A stretch of 64,000 nt of DNA from Mangrovibacterium marinum (GCF_003046625.1 NZ_QAAD01000016.1:1-64000), one strand, 5' to 3'; shown: positions 10,041-19,807, counted from the first letter of the stretch. A program made the numbers and translations. Notes: a model not told the origin generated them from the letters alone.

Positions 10041-10082
10041 ACTAAAAAATTAGTTAGTTGACGAATTGTTTAGTTAATTTTG
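10041..10082 (+). promoter_or_regulatory. Fourth ACTA-N6-TAGT operator and a proximal -7 element
   Basis: A fourth 14-bp dyad with the same arms lies at 10041-10054. A -7-like TAATTTTG follows at 10075-10082, 34 bp before the blaI start. No convincing -33 element is visible, so this promoter is weaker evidence than the one at 9930-9960. Confidence 0.5.
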
Positions 10083-10116
10083 ATAGACAATTCATTCGAA
10101 ACAACAAAAAGTAATC

Positions 10117-10506
10117 ATGATCAAAGAATTAACCAAGGCAGAAGAGCAAGTGATGCAGATTTTATGGAAACTTGAAAAAGCTTTTGTGAACGATATTTTG
10201 GAGAAAATACCGGAACCCAAGCCGGCTTACAATACTGTTTCTACAATTGTGCGTATTCTTGAGAAAAAGGGCTTTGTTGATCATGACGCTTTTGGAAAGA
10301 CCCATCGGTATTTTCCACTTGTTAGTAAGCGCGATTATACCAAAGCCTATTTCAGAAATTTTTTAAGCAACTACTTTGGAAACTCGTTTCAGGAAATGGT
10401 TTCCTTTTTTGCAAAGGAAGATAATATGAGTCTTTCGGACCTGGAAACCTTGATAAACGAAGTTGGAAGAGATTTAGAAGACGATAAACCGGAAAACAAT
10501 GGTTGA
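10117..10506 (+). CDS. BlaI/MecI/CopY family transcriptional repressor
   Basis: 129 residues. An N-terminal winged helix (LTKAEEQVMQILWKL, then PAYNTVSTIVRILEKKGF) is followed by a C-terminal dimerisation segment, the normal length and layout for BlaI/MecI. Such repressors are inactivated when a partner M56 membrane protease senses a signal. That partner gene follows and overlaps by 8 bp, so the two are translationally coupled. Four dyad operators upstream suggest autoregulation. In Bacteroidota this pair is widespread and need not concern beta-lactams; no beta-lactamase gene is nearby. Confidence 0.92.
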   Translation: MIKELTKAEEQVMQILWKLEKAFVNDILEKIPEPKPAYNTVSTIVRILEKKGFVDHDAFGKTHRYFPLVSKRDYTKAYFRNFLSNYFGNSFQEMVSFFAKEDNMSLSDLETLINEVGRDLEDDKPENNG

Positions 10507-11965
10507 TTTCGTGAATTATATTTTTGAATCAGGAATTAGTCTGGCACTGTTCACTTTGCTGTACTTCCTGTTTCTGCAACGCGAGACGTTTTTTCGAACC
10601 AACCGTTTGTTTTTGCTTTTCGCATTGACATTTTCAGCCTTGCTTCCGTTTGTTCACCTACGCGTTTGGGAAGGTCATCCCGTGATGTTGGACGAGATCA
10701 CGGTGACACCATACCGCAACTTGCTCGAAACAGTTTCTGTTTACGGAACAGAAGTGTCAACAAGCATCGTGCGTGAGATTTCAGCCAGCACCTATATCAT
10801 TGGTGTTTATTTGGTTGGAGTGTGTTTGTTTGCATTCCGCCTGGTATGGCGTTTGGCCCAAATCTCTTGGCTCATTCGAAAAAGCAAAGTGATTCGCGAG
10901 AGCGGGATGAAACTTGTTTTACTCGATTGCGAAGTAACACCTTTCTCTTTTCTTTCCTACGTATTTGCCGGCAAAAATCTGAAAACTCAGGATGGTTGGG
11001 ATAAGATGCTGATTCACGAGTTCGAGCATGTGAAACAGGGGCATTCTTTTGATATTTTGGTATTGGAAGTGCTCACCGTTTTCCAGTGGTTTAACCCGTT
11101 TTTCTGGCTGATGAAGCGTTTGTTGCGCGAGAATCATGAGTACCTGGCCGATCGGGCAGTGTTGGCTCATTTCTCCAATCCCGGTTATTATAAGAAGCTG
11201 CTTTTGCAGCAGTTTGTTGGCCCACAAATCAATCTGGCCAACAATTTCAATTACTCTCTAATCAAAAAAAGAATTCAAATGATGTCACAAATAAAATCAT
11301 CAAAATTAGCACGCATTAAGTTGTTTGGCGGTATCCTTTTGGCCAGTACCTTAATCGTGATATTTGCCTGCGAGCAGGAACAATCCACAACAACTCTTTC
11401 AGATTCAGTTGATCAAACAGTTACTATTGAGTATGCTGGTTCATCGTTGACAATTGGAGGAGATTCCACAGCAGTTGAAAAATTAAAGGAACTCATTGCA
11501 GTTTCCGGCGACTACCGGGTTATTCGAAATCTGGCAACAGGAGATTTAGAATTGAGCAAGAACAATGATTCTGATGAAAATGGCGTTACGGTTGTTGCTT
11601 ACAACAAGTCTTCTGAAGCAAAAGAAGAAGTCAAAACGATTGATGGTAAACCAATCTTTTTTATCGTTGAACAAATGCCGGAATTTCCGGGAGGCGAATT
11701 GGCACTTCGTAAAGCGATCGCAAGCACCGTTAAATACCCGGTTGAGGCTCAAAAAGACGGCGTTCAAGGAAAGGTTTACGTTACATTCGTCATTGACAGT
11801 GCTGGAAAAGTGCGGAATGCTAGAGTTGTTCGCGGCGTGGCGCCGTCACTTGATCAGGAGGCGATTCGCGTCGTTTCTTCTCTGCCAGACTGGACTCCCG
11901 GTAAACAGCGCGGCGAGCCAGTTGCTGTGTCTTTCACCCTGCCGATCAGTTTTTTATTGCAATAG
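10499..11965 (+). CDS. BlaR1-like M56 family metallopeptidase fused to a TonB C-terminal domain
   Basis: 488 residues. N-terminal membrane helices (about 10-28, 35-53 and 97-118) lead into an M56 peptidase domain with a zinc site at H173-E174-x-x-H177 (sequence HEFEHVKQGH). A further helix at about 277-292 (GGILLASTLIVIFAC) is followed by a region of about 110 residues. The C-terminus (about 395-488, from MPEFPGGELALRKAI to SFTLPISF) is a TonB_C domain. BlaR1 proteins cleave or relieve the BlaI repressor on sensing an envelope signal. The TonB domain replaces the penicillin-binding sensor of classical BlaR1, so the signal is unlikely to be a beta-lactam. The gene overlaps blaI by 8 bp. Confidence 0.9.
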   Translation: MVDFVNYIFESGISLALFTLLYFLFLQRETFFRTNRLFLLFALTFSALLPFVHLRVWEGHPVMLDEITVTPYRNLLETVSVYGTEVSTSIVREISASTYIIGVYLVGVCLFAFRLVWRLAQISWLIRKSKVIRESGMKLVLLDCEVTPFSFLSYVFAGKNLKTQDGWDKMLIHEFEHVKQGHSFDILVLEVLTVFQWFNPFFWLMKRLLRENHEYLADRAVLAHFSNPGYYKKLLLQQFVGPQINLANNFNYSLIKKRIQMMSQIKSSKLARIKLFGGILLASTLIVIFACEQEQSTTTLSDSVDQTVTIEYAGSSLTIGGDSTAVEKLKELIAVSGDYRVIRNLATGDLELSKNNDSDENGVTVVAYNKSSEAKEEVKTIDGKPIFFIVEQMPEFPGGELALRKAIASTVKYPVEAQKDGVQGKVYVTFVIDSAGKVRNARVVRGVAPSLDQEAIRVVSSLPDWTPGKQRGEPVAVSFTLPISFLLQ

Positions 11966-12056
11966 CAGTTCTCAAAATATATCAGCCCGCTCATGTCGGG
12001 TGGGCTGATCATGCTTCCCTTAAAGTCCTGACAAAAACCGAAAACAAGCCAGAAAC

Positions 12057-13322
12057 ATGAAATTCATCTTTTCCGTTTGCCTGATTTGGACGATCATTTT
12101 TTCCGGTAAGGCACAAAACGAAGTAGACCTCCTGATTTTAAACCGGCAATATTCTGAAGCACTGAATAGTCTCGAACAGCAGTTGAACGTGATGTCCGAC
12201 GCAAGCTTGTATTTCAAGAAGGGGCTGGTCTGCGAGAAACTGACCGACTACGAATCTGCAATCGAAGCTTTGAACAAAGCCTGCAAACTGGAACCCGATC
12301 ATCCAATTTATTGGGAAGAATTAGGCGATGCGCATTCGGCCCTGGGAAATTACCTGTATTCGGTTACTTATTTCAAAAAGGCTATTTCACTCGATACGAC
12401 GGATATACGGATGCAAGGAAAGTTAGCACAGGCATACATCAATTTGAAAGCCTATTCGGATGCTTTTCGGTGTTATCAGAAGATTTGGACCAACGATTCG
12501 ACAAATACCTATTACAATCGCTATTATGCTTATGCGGCTTACCGAACCGGAAAGAACAAGCTGGCCATAAAGATTTATGAACTGCTTGCCGCTGATGGTT
12601 CCGGTGATCTGAATACCTGGCTGAATTTGTCGACGATCTATCTTCAGCAGAAACGACTGGACGCAGCAGTGGTAACTTGTGAGCGTGGACTTGATCTTTT
12701 TCCTCAAAATCCGAATTTGCTACTAAAAATTGCTGATAACTATTTTCTCTTCAGGGAATACGGCAAAGCACGGCAGGCCTACGAGAATTATTTTGCGGTA
12801 GGAGATTCGACGCTGGATGTGCTGAAAAACTACGGTATTTGTCTGTACTTTGACAAAGAAGAAGAAAAAGCATTAACTATGCTTGAGCCTTGTTACGAAG
12901 CTGCTGTAAACGATCCGATCGTGAACTTTTATATCGGGGCTTGCTATAAGAAGTTAAAGCGTTTTGATGAAAGTGCGGAATTTCTGGAGCTGGCTATTGA
13001 AACAGCAACTCCCGCCTATTTGGCCGACATTTTTCATCATCTGGGGCAGGTGTATGGTTTACAGCGTAGGTTTGAAGCATCAATTCAGGCTTACCAACGA
13101 GCCTTGGAGATCGATCCGGAAAAAGGTGAGCTTTATTTCGATATTGCCACGACCTACGAAGAATTTAATGCCAATAAGGTGGTTGCTCTGCACTACTATC
13201 GCGAGTATGTAAAAGCAGTAGGCGAGCGGGGAAAAAATATTGATTATGCGCTTTTGCGGATCGAACGAATCAAAGAGGAGCTGTTCTTTGAGGAGGGGGA
13301 ATCAGACATCGGCGAGCAATAA
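12057..13322 (+). CDS. Secreted or periplasmic tetratricopeptide-repeat protein
   Basis: 421 residues. A signal peptide (about 1-20, ending FSGKAQ) is followed by about ten TPR units across almost the whole length (for example YFKKGLVCEKLTDYESAIEALNKACKLEPDHP and HHLGQVYGLQRRFEASIQAYQRALEIDPEKGEL). TPR arrays are protein-binding scaffolds; no catalytic domain is visible and the partner is unknown. It lies 91 bp after the M56-TonB gene in the same direction and may be its co-transcribed partner, as TPR genes often follow BlaI/M56 pairs in this phylum. Its last 21 bp overlap the convergent gene at 13302-13706. Confidence 0.85.
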   Translation: MKFIFSVCLIWTIIFSGKAQNEVDLLILNRQYSEALNSLEQQLNVMSDASLYFKKGLVCEKLTDYESAIEALNKACKLEPDHPIYWEELGDAHSALGNYLYSVTYFKKAISLDTTDIRMQGKLAQAYINLKAYSDAFRCYQKIWTNDSTNTYYNRYYAYAAYRTGKNKLAIKIYELLAADGSGDLNTWLNLSTIYLQQKRLDAAVVTCERGLDLFPQNPNLLLKIADNYFLFREYGKARQAYENYFAVGDSTLDVLKNYGICLYFDKEEEKALTMLEPCYEAAVNDPIVNFYIGACYKKLKRFDESAEFLELAIETATPAYLADIFHHLGQVYGLQRRFEASIQAYQRALEIDPEKGELYFDIATTYEEFNANKVVALHYYREYVKAVGERGKNIDYALLRIERIKEELFFEEGESDIGEQ

Positions 13323-13706
13323 AAGAGCCTCCTGGCGCAAGATCAGCGGCAACTGAACATTTCGGCGTTCAATGCTTACCAGCCATTTGGGAAGTTCGTC
13401 AGTTTTTAAGGTGTAAAGTACCTCCCGGAACTCATCGATCTGGCTATCGGTATATTGTTCTGCCGCAATACCTCTGAAACGGTCGAGCTCTTCGTCTTCG
13501 AAGTAGAAGATTTCGTCGGGGTTCTGCCGCATTTCTTCAAACTCACAAACCTCGTGCGCTCCGCAGCAATCGCTCGGAACTTCTGCTGCTTGCTCTTCTT
13601 GCTTGCCCTTTGAGCTGTTTCTCTTAAACTTATTCGATAACAGGGTTGCCAATGCAACAACAGCAATCAATGCAATAAAAATTCCAATTAAAATCCCCAT
13701 GGTCAA
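13302..13706 (-). CDS. Small single-pass membrane protein, conserved but uncharacterised
   Basis: 134 residues. An N-terminal membrane helix (about 3-22, GILIGIFIALIAVVALATLL) is followed by a Lys/Ser-rich linker, a short Cys-containing segment (DCCGAHEVCEFE) and an acidic helical domain (about 60-134). No catalytic motif was recognised. The Cys cluster C-C-x4-C could bind a metal, which is speculation. The start at 13706 has an alternative ATG two codons in (13700). It converges on the TPR gene and overlaps its 3' end by 21 bp. Such proteins are common as unnamed genes in this phylum. Confidence 0.7.
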   Translation of the reverse strand: MTMGILIGIFIALIAVVALATLLSNKFKRNSSKGKQEEQAAEVPSDCCGAHEVCEFEEMRQNPDEIFYFEDEELDRFRGIAAEQYTDSQIDEFREVLYTLKTDELPKWLVSIERRNVQLPLILRQEALLLLADV

Positions 13707-13985
13707 TTTCTAATTCAAGCAATATAAAAAACAAGGCAAAAAGAGAATTGATCGATCAACCTTCTTTTTGATGGCGCAAATTTAGCACGAAAAATTGAAT
13801 CCCGATAGGGTTTCGATCATTTGTTAATTTAAATGAATAATTGTGCTTTATTGTCCAACCACTCGATGTTTCTCGCGTCGGGGAATTGCTATTTTGTCTC
13901 AATTGCTGTTTAAACTTTATTGTCTGGTTTTAAACAAACAACCTTTTTGTCTGTTTTAGTATCATTGAAAACAGAAAGGAAGCAG

Positions 13986-14717
13986 ATGATGAAAGTGAAT
14001 GGATTTATAAAATCTGGCTCCGTTTCCCGAAACGGACAAAATACGATCCCCCGGGTAAACAACAGTTCGAGTGTTGATTTGATTGGGGATCATCATGTTG
14101 GTACATCAGTCGACACGCCGATGCGCCCTGATGCTTTTGAAAAAACGGATCAGGAAAAAATGGCTGTTATTGAGGATCATTTTCGGGAAATTATGGAAAC
14201 CTTGGGTTTAGACCTGACTGATGACAGCCTGAGCGGAACCCCGCATCGCGTTGCCAAAATGTATGTTCAGGAAATATTCAATGGTTTAAATCCGGTGAAT
14301 AAGCCGAAAATATCGGTGTTTGGAAACAAGTTCAATTACGGTGAAATGTTGGTTGAACGCAACATCAACCTGAATTCGACCTGTGAGCATCATTTCTTAC
14401 CCATTGTGGGGAAAGCTCATGTGGCCTACATTGCAAACGGTCAGGTTATCGGGCTGTCGAAAATTAACCGGGTGGTGGATTATTTTGCGCGGCGTCCGCA
14501 GGTGCAGGAACGGCTAACGGTGCAAATTGCCAACGAGCTGAAGCAAATTCTGCAAACAGAGGATGTTGCGGTTGTTATTGATGCCAAACACTTATGTGTC
14601 TCTTCGCGCGGCATTGAAGATGAGAGCAGCTCGACGGTGACAGCCGAATACAGTGGTGTTTTTAAAGAGAAAGAACGTAAAGATGAATTTTTAAAATATG
14701 TTTCATTCGGGAAGTAG
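13986..14717 (+). CDS. folE: GTP cyclohydrolase I
   Basis: Converts GTP to 7,8-dihydroneopterin triphosphate, the first step towards tetrahydrofolate and other pterins. The zinc and catalytic motifs are present: STCEHHFLPIVGKAHVAYI and HLCVSSRG, plus QVQERLTVQIA. The start at ATG 13986, with an AAAGGA sequence just upstream, gives 243 residues, near the usual 190-245. The frame also stays open to a TTG at 13920, which is less likely. The first 55 residues are a polar, poorly conserved extension before the domain. Monocistronic, with its own terminator at 14741. Confidence 0.95.
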   Translation: MMKVNGFIKSGSVSRNGQNTIPRVNNSSSVDLIGDHHVGTSVDTPMRPDAFEKTDQEKMAVIEDHFREIMETLGLDLTDDSLSGTPHRVAKMYVQEIFNGLNPVNKPKISVFGNKFNYGEMLVERNINLNSTCEHHFLPIVGKAHVAYIANGQVIGLSKINRVVDYFARRPQVQERLTVQIANELKQILQTEDVAVVIDAKHLCVSSRGIEDESSSTVTAEYSGVFKEKERKDEFLKYVSFGK

Positions 14718-14740
14718 AATGGTGTGGTAGACGGGAAGCG

Positions 14741-14775
14741 AGGCTGTCTGACCCGAAGGTCGGAACAGCCTTTTT
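14741..14775 (+). terminator. Intrinsic terminator of folE
   Basis: AGGCTGT and CTGACC pair with GGTCGG and ACAGCCT around a CGAA tetraloop, with one bulged A, giving about 13 bp of stem, then five T. It sits 23 bp after the folE stop. Confidence 0.9.
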
Positions 14776-15555
14776 CTGAAAGTCCTTCGGGTGATGTGGT
14801 TTCCAACCGCAGCGGGGATGCCTTGAATCGTGATTCAGCTCCAATCAAAAGCTAGGCTCATTTCGTAGCAAACTTGTGTTAATGGGCGTTGTTCCAAACC
14901 CGACCGCTTTTTCTATTTTACGTTTGATCAACTCGGATCTTTTGTCCTACCGGACGGGTTTTCATCTTTGGCTTGCCCCAAAGACGAAACAGAAAACGCA
15001 AGGCTTATTTTTATCTTCAGGTGTCAGCTTCCGAAAGCTAAGTTCAACCGGGTGATTTCCACTCCGGCAGCTGCCGGATCGGAACTTCCCGGTTTCACTA
15101 AGCTTCCGGTTCGCCTCTCACCATCGATAAAAAGTAGGCCGGTTCCGCTCCGAGCGAGCTTTCGTCTTCTCTTAAATGCCTTCTGTTGTCTTCCACCGCT
15201 ATCATCCCTATTGGAGATTCCCTCCGAATCATGAAGGTTTTTTCTGAAAGTCTTACTACGCAGAGGTGCTAAGTTGCAATGCCAATAACTGGTTTTGATT
15301 AGAAGAGGAACGACAACCCGACAACTTTTGAAAACAATGACAACAGCCTGGTCGAAAAATAGTAAACTTTCATCTTTGTTGGAGATTCTTCGGGAAGCAG
15401 CTATCTTTTTGAACATTGCTGCCCCGTGTTGTTTTCTTTGCCCTCAAGGGCGGGGTATAGGGCAGGGGTGCTGCTTCGCAAAGGGCCGGAAACAGCGAGA
15501 GCCGCCTAAAACAAAGGCAGCTCCCGACCGGATCTATTTATTCAAAAAATGAACA
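14776..15555. other. Gene-free convergent interval holding dispersed repeat fragments
   Basis: No open frame here has a recognisable product or sensible context; the short frames present look random. The interval contains fragments related to the region 53120-53390: a TCTGAAAGTCCTTCGGGTGATG-type motif at about 14775-14797, a second TTCTGAAAGTC at 15241, and a stretch of about 75 bp at 15310-15385. A 9-bp stem hairpin lies at about 15500-15525 (GAGCCGCCT / AGGCAGCTC). Confidence 0.6.
15310..15385. repeat. Dispersed intergenic repeat, copy A
   Basis: Starts ACGACAACCCGACAACTTTT and aligns over about 75 bp with 53291-53365, differing at roughly one base in five or fewer by eye. Both copies lie in gene-free DNA. 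Confidence 0.75.
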
Positions 15556-17052
15556 TTACATATTCGCGTCTTTCAAAATCACGTCGTGTGCTCCACCTTC
15601 AACAATACTTGTTGCTGAAACAAGGGTGATCTTTGCGGTATCTTTCAATTGCGGGATAGAGATAGAACCACAGCTGCACATGGTTGATTTAATTTTTCCC
15701 ACAGTGATGTCGAGATTATCTTTCAACTTACCGGCATAAGGAACGTAGCTGTCAACACCTTCTTCGAATTTCAGGTTTTCAGAGCCACCCATATCGTAAC
15801 GTTGCCAGTTACGGGCGCGGTTGGAACCCTCACCCCAGTACTCTTTCACATAGCGGTTGTTGACCATCAGCTTGCGTGTAGGGCTTTCGTCGAAACGGGC
15901 AAAGTAGCGGCCCATCATCAGGAAGTCGGCACCCATTGCCAGGGCCAGCACCATGTGGTAATCCTGCACAATACCGCCATCGGAACAGATGGGGATGTAA
16001 CGGCCGGTTTTTTCGAAGTATTCGTCACGGGCTTCAGCCACTTCAATCACCGAAGTTGCCTGGCCACGGCCAATTCCTTTTTGCTCGCGGGTGATACAAA
16101 TAGAACCACCACCAATACCAACTTTAATGAAGTCGGCTCCGGCTTCTGCTAGGTAAGTGAAACCTTCTTTATCGACCACATTACCGGCACCGATATACAC
16201 TTTGCCGGCATATTCTTTTTTCACCCAAACCACGGCTTCTTTTTGCCATTCCGAGAAGCCGTCGGATGAATCGACGCAAAGCACGTCAACTCCGGCTTCA
16301 ACAAGAGCGGGAACACGTTCTTTATAGTCGCGGCTGTTGATGCCGGCGCCAACCAGTAGTTTTTTACTGTCGTCGTGCAATTCCTGCGGGTGTTCTTTGT
16401 GACTTTCGTAGTCTTTGCGGAAGACAAAGAAGTGGAAATTTTGATTTTCGTCGACAATGGGCAAGCTGTTCAGCTTGTTGTCCCAAATAATATTGTTGGC
16501 TTCGTTCAGGCTAATTCCCAGTTTACCGGTAATTAACTTGTTGAACGGAGTCATGAAGTCTTTAATTTTTTTGTCCAGCGAGTCGCGGCTCGGACGGTAA
16601 TCACGGCTGGTAACAATGCCCATCAGCTTACCATTTGCACTACCGTCTTCAGTGATGGCGATGTTACCGTGTCCGGTTTTTGCTTTTAAGGCAAGCACAT
16701 CTTTTAAAGTTTGCTCCGGTGTTAGGTTTGAGTCGCTTTCAACAAAACCAGCTTTAAATTTTTTTACTTTACGAACCATCTCAGCCTGAGTGTCGATTGC
16801 CTGAGAACCGAAAATAAATGAAAGTCCACCATTACGTGCTAATCCGATTGCCATATTGTGGTCGGATACCGACTGCATGATTGCCGATACAAACGGGATA
16901 TTGAGCTCCAAGGCCGGTTTTTCGCCTTTGTTAAAGGCTACCAGCGGAGTTTTCAACGACACATTTGCAGGAGTGCAGTTTTTGTCGGTCAGACCAGGGA
17001 TAAGCAGGTATTCACTAAAGGTTCTTGAAACTTCATTCGAATATTTTGCCAT
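15556..17052 (-). CDS. guaB: IMP dehydrogenase
   Basis: Oxidises IMP to XMP with NAD, the committed step to guanine nucleotides. 498 residues from the ATG at 17052 (start [12 protein letters not shown]). The frame is open further upstream but the extra 49 residues look unrelated to the family. Two CBS domains sit at about residues 105-220 (GNIAITEDG...[10 protein letters not shown] and [16 protein letters not shown]) inside the TIM barrel. The catalytic loop is [20 protein letters not shown], with the active-site Cys, and the IMP-binding ICSDGGI follows. The flap carries [10 protein letters not shown]. The protein ends in the normal region, so it is complete. Its 5' region abuts the bestrophin gene, which lies 124 bp upstream on the same strand. 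Confidence 0.93.
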   Translation of the reverse strand: MAKYSNEVSRTFSEYLLIPGLTDKNCTPANVSLKTPLVAFNKGEKPALELNIPFVSAIMQSVSDHNMAIGLARNGGLSFIFGSQAIDTQAEMVRKVKKFKAGFVESDSNLTPEQTLKDVLALKAKTGHGNIAITEDGSANGKLMGIVTSRDYRPSRDSLDKKIKDFMTPFNKLITGKLGISLNEANNIIWDNKLNSLPIVDENQNFHFFVFRKDYESHKEHPQELHDDSKKLLVGAGINSRDYKERVPALVEAGVDVLCVDSSDGFSEWQKEAVVWVKKEYAGKVYIGAGNVVDKEGFTYLAEAGADFIKVGIGGGSICITREQKGIGRGQATSVIEVAEARDEYFEKTGRYIPICSDGGIVQDYHMVLALAMGADFLMMGRYFARFDESPTRKLMVNNRYVKEYWGEGSNRARNWQRYDMGGSENLKFEEGVDSYVPYAGKLKDNLDITVGKIKSTMCSCGSISIPQLKDTAKITLVSATSIVEGGAHDVILKDANM

Positions 17053-17176
17053 GATATGCCAGCTTTTTGTGTTAAAAAATTGCGCAAAACTACAATTATT
17101 TTTTGGAATTTTGAGCAAGGAACAGATAAAGATAAAACATTTATTCCAGATGCTTGTGCGCGTGGTGTTTATTCGC

Positions 17177-18100
17177 TTAATCGATGCAGAAATTTGCATT
17201 TCGCATTTCTGCCTTCGGCATCGGAAGCCCGGCCATCTCGAGCAGGGAGTGCTCCACGGTTTTACAAAGGCTGTTTAAGGCCAGATCGTTGGGTTCGGTG
17301 CCGAAGGGGTCGGCAATTTCGTGAACAATAGCATCCAAAGCCATGAAGGTATAGCCGATAAAAGAGACCATAATCGGGGTCATCCAGCCGATGGTGTCGA
17401 CCAGACCAAAGGGCAGTAACAGACAATAGATATAGACGGTGCGGTGAATCAGCACATGATAGGGGAAGGGGATTGGCGTGTTGGCAATCCGTTCGCAGCC
17501 TCCGACGGTTGCCGAAAGGCGGTCTATATTTCGGTCGATTCCCATTTTAGTGATCGAATCAATATGGCCGTTTTGCCCGGCCTGAGCAATCAGATGCCCC
17601 AGCATTTTGAGAAGCATCACCGGTTTAAAGCGGATTGCTTCCAGTTGGCGACATTCATCGGCTGATAGCAGCCTCTGCAGATCGGGCATTGCATCGGTAT
17701 CTCGAAGTTGATGCTTTAGGGCGTAGGTATAGGCAATGGTTAGATAGACAGCTTTGGTTGATGCGGTTTTGCCAGAGTCGTTGCCGGGCAGATAAGTCAG
17801 AATTTGGCGCGTGAAACTTCGGGTGTCGATTACCAGGGCTCCCCAAAGCTTCCGTCCTTCCCAGTAGCGATCGTAGGCGGCCGTGTTGCAAAAGCCCAGG
17901 AAGATGGCTAGTGCCACGCCGAGTAGCGTAAAAGCCGAGGGGTTGAGGGTGATTTTATAACTGAAAAACGAGCCGTGAAAAAGGTAAATCACAATGGAAA
18001 ATGCGGTAAGCATAACCAGGCGGGGCATGATTTTGGGAAGGACCGATCCTTGCCATATAAAAAGCATCCGGAGCCAATTTCTACGTTCTCTGATGATCAT
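17177..18100 (-). CDS. Bestrophin-like anion channel family protein
   Basis: 307 residues. Family features are the N-terminal amphipathic [15 protein letters not shown], an early membrane helix (about 26-45), the signature [38 protein letters not shown] (written here only for its [10 protein letters not shown] core), and later helices at about 220-260 with [11 protein letters not shown] and PFG near the C-terminus. Bestrophin homologues in bacteria are pentameric ion channels of the inner membrane; selectivity differs between members, so the permeating ion is not called. Same strand as guaB downstream but not obviously related in function. Confidence 0.88.
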   Translation of the reverse strand: MIIRERRNWLRMLFIWQGSVLPKIMPRLVMLTAFSIVIYLFHGSFFSYKITLNPSAFTLLGVALAIFLGFCNTAAYDRYWEGRKLWGALVIDTRSFTRQILTYLPGNDSGKTASTKAVYLTIAYTYALKHQLRDTDAMPDLQRLLSADECRQLEAIRFKPVMLLKMLGHLIAQAGQNGHIDSITKMGIDRNIDRLSATVGGCERIANTPIPFPYHVLIHRTVYIYCLLLPFGLVDTIGWMTPIMVSFIGYTFMALDAIVHEIADPFGTEPNDLALNSLCKTVEHSLLEMAGLPMPKAEMRNANFCID

Positions 18101-18253
18101 GATGAAAGAAATTTGCGCGAAAGTATTGAAAAGACGGATGCTCCGAGCGGTATGGATCGATAATCTGATTTTTGTAAAGGGAATGTTAGGCGGGGGAGCA
18201 TTTTCAACGGAGAACTTTGCCTTTCAACAGGAGCGATCACTCAAAAAAACTGA

Positions 18254-18292
18254 CTCAAAAAAACTGAGGGCTTCACTTTAAGTGAAACCCTC
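18254..18292 (-). terminator. Intrinsic terminator of gnd (minus strand)
   Basis: On the minus strand GAGGGTTTCACTT pairs with AAGTGAAGCCCTC and is followed by a T-rich AGTTTTTTTGAG. The T tract is part of a perfect direct repeat of ACTCAAAAAAACTG (plus strand, about 18239-18266). Confidence 0.85.
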
Positions 18293-18316
18293 AATCGAAA
18301 AATATTATTCACGCAA

Positions 18317-19771
18317 TTATACATCGTAAGTTGTCGAAGCGGTATCGCCACCACGACCGGTCCAGTTGGTGTGGAAGAATTCGCCACGAGGCTTATCAAC
18401 ACGTTCGTAAGTGTGCGCTCCGAAGTAGTCGCGTTGCGCTTGCAACAAGTTCGCAGGTAAACGCTCGCTGCGGAAACCGTCGAAGTAGCATAAGGCTGAA
18501 GTCAATGCAGGTACGGGGATTCCGTTAGTTAGAGCTGCCGCGCATACACGACGCCATCCGGCCTGGGCAGTTTCTACTTTCTCTTTAAAGTAAGGAGCAA
18601 GCAGTAGGTTCGGCAATTCCGGATTTACATCGAACGCTTTTTTGATGTCGGCCAGGAAGGCTGAACGGATGATACAGCCGCCACGCCACATCAAGGCAAT
18701 ACCACCGTAGTTTAGGTTCCAGTTAAATTCTTTCGCCGCTTCCATCATCAGGTTGTAGCCTTGGGCATACGAGATAATTTTGGCACCAAATAAAGCCATT
18801 TTCAGGTCTTCAATCATCTGCGCTTTGTCGCCTTTGAATTCTACTTTCGGGCCGCTGATCACCTTAGATGCCTGTACACGCAAATCTTTTTGGGCCGATA
18901 AGCAGCGAGAGAAAACGGATTCGCCGATCAAAGTCAACGGAATACCCAAATCCAGCGCTGTAACGCCCGTCCATTTACCCGTACCTTTTTGGCCGGCAGT
19001 GTCCAGAATTTTTTCCACCAGCGGTTCGCCGTCTTCATCTTTAAACGCCAGAATGTCGCGGGTAATTTCGGTCAGGTACGAATCCAGTTCTTGGGTATTC
19101 CACACTTTGAATACTTCGTGCATTTCATCAGCGCTCATGCCAAGTAATTCTTTCATTACGTGGTAAGCCTCGTTGATGATTTGCATATCCCCGTATTCAA
19201 TTCCGTTGTGCACCATCTTTACAAAGTGACCGGCACCGTCTTCACCTACCCAGTCGCAACAAGGAGAACCATCTTCAACTTTTGCGGCAACCGACTGGAA
19301 AATTTCTTTTACAGCAGGCCATGCCGCGGGGCTACCGCCTGGCATCATCGAGGGGCCTTTCAGCGCGCCTTCCTCGCCGCCCGATACGCCGGTGCCGATG
19401 AACAACAAACCTTTACTTTCAACATACTTTGTACGACGAATAGAATCGGGGAAGTGAGAGTTTCCGCCATCGATGATGATATCGCCCGGTTCCAGGTGAG
19501 GGATCAACAGTTCGATGAAGTCGTCGACCGGCTTTCCGGCTTTCACCAACATCATTACTTTGCGTGGTTTTTCCAACGATGCCACCAGCTCCTCGATGGA
19601 GTGCGCCCCGATGAAGTTTTTTCCCGCTCCGCGACCATTTACGAATTTGTCGACTTTTTCTACTGTACGGTTATAAACAGCAACGGTGTAGCCTTTGCTT
19701 TCCATGTTCAAAACCAGGTTTTCGCCCATTACGGCCAACCCGATTAAGCCAATATCTGCTAGTTTTTTCAT
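18317..19771 (-). CDS. gnd: 6-phosphogluconate dehydrogenase, decarboxylating
   Basis: Converts 6-phosphogluconate and NADP to ribulose 5-phosphate and CO2. 484 residues, the full length of the long-form enzyme (E. coli 468). Motifs: nucleotide-binding IGLIGLAVMGENLVLN (GxAxxG) and VYNRT at the N-terminus; substrate-binding GTGVSGGEEGALKGPSMMPGG; catalytic Lys and Asn in HFVKMVHNGIEYGDMQ; C-terminal RGGDTASTTYDV tail. VYNRT suggests NADP. No zwf or pgl is in the window. Its closeness to the sugar-acid locus matters if gluconate is formed there. pdxB lies 36 bp upstream on the same strand. Confidence 0.95.
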   Translation of the reverse strand: MKKLADIGLIGLAVMGENLVLNMESKGYTVAVYNRTVEKVDKFVNGRGAGKNFIGAHSIEELVASLEKPRKVMMLVKAGKPVDDFIELLIPHLEPGDIIIDGGNSHFPDSIRRTKYVESKGLLFIGTGVSGGEEGALKGPSMMPGGSPAAWPAVKEIFQSVAAKVEDGSPCCDWVGEDGAGHFVKMVHNGIEYGDMQIINEAYHVMKELLGMSADEMHEVFKVWNTQELDSYLTEITRDILAFKDEDGEPLVEKILDTAGQKGTGKWTGVTALDLGIPLTLIGESVFSRCLSAQKDLRVQASKVISGPKVEFKGDKAQMIEDLKMALFGAKIISYAQGYNLMMEAAKEFNWNLNYGGIALMWRGGCIIRSAFLADIKKAFDVNPELPNLLLAPYFKEKVETAQAGWRRVCAAALTNGIPVPALTSALCYFDGFRSERLPANLLQAQRDYFGAHTYERVDKPRGEFFHTNWTGRGGDTASTTYDV

Positions 19772-19807
19772 TTGTATTATTTTGAATTTATTGTCTAAAA
19801 ATGTGTC

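Noticed and set aside
10117-11965. Beta-lactam resistance locus
   Set aside because: No beta-lactamase or penicillin-binding sensor domain is present; BlaI/M56 pairs are general in this phylum.
13920-13985. Longer folE with TTG start
   Set aside because: A tandem ATG at 13986 with a purine-rich site upstream is more likely and already precedes the conserved domain by about 55 residues.
14968-15552. Short open frames in the folE-guaB interval
   Set aside because: No domain, unusual composition, and they overlap dispersed repeats.
17053-17199. 49-residue N-terminal extension of guaB
   Set aside because: It does not resemble any part of IMP dehydrogenase; [12 protein letters not shown] at 17052 is the better start.
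19160-19747. 195-codon frame opposite gnd
   Set aside because: It is a shadow of gnd; the minus-strand gene has all catalytic motifs.
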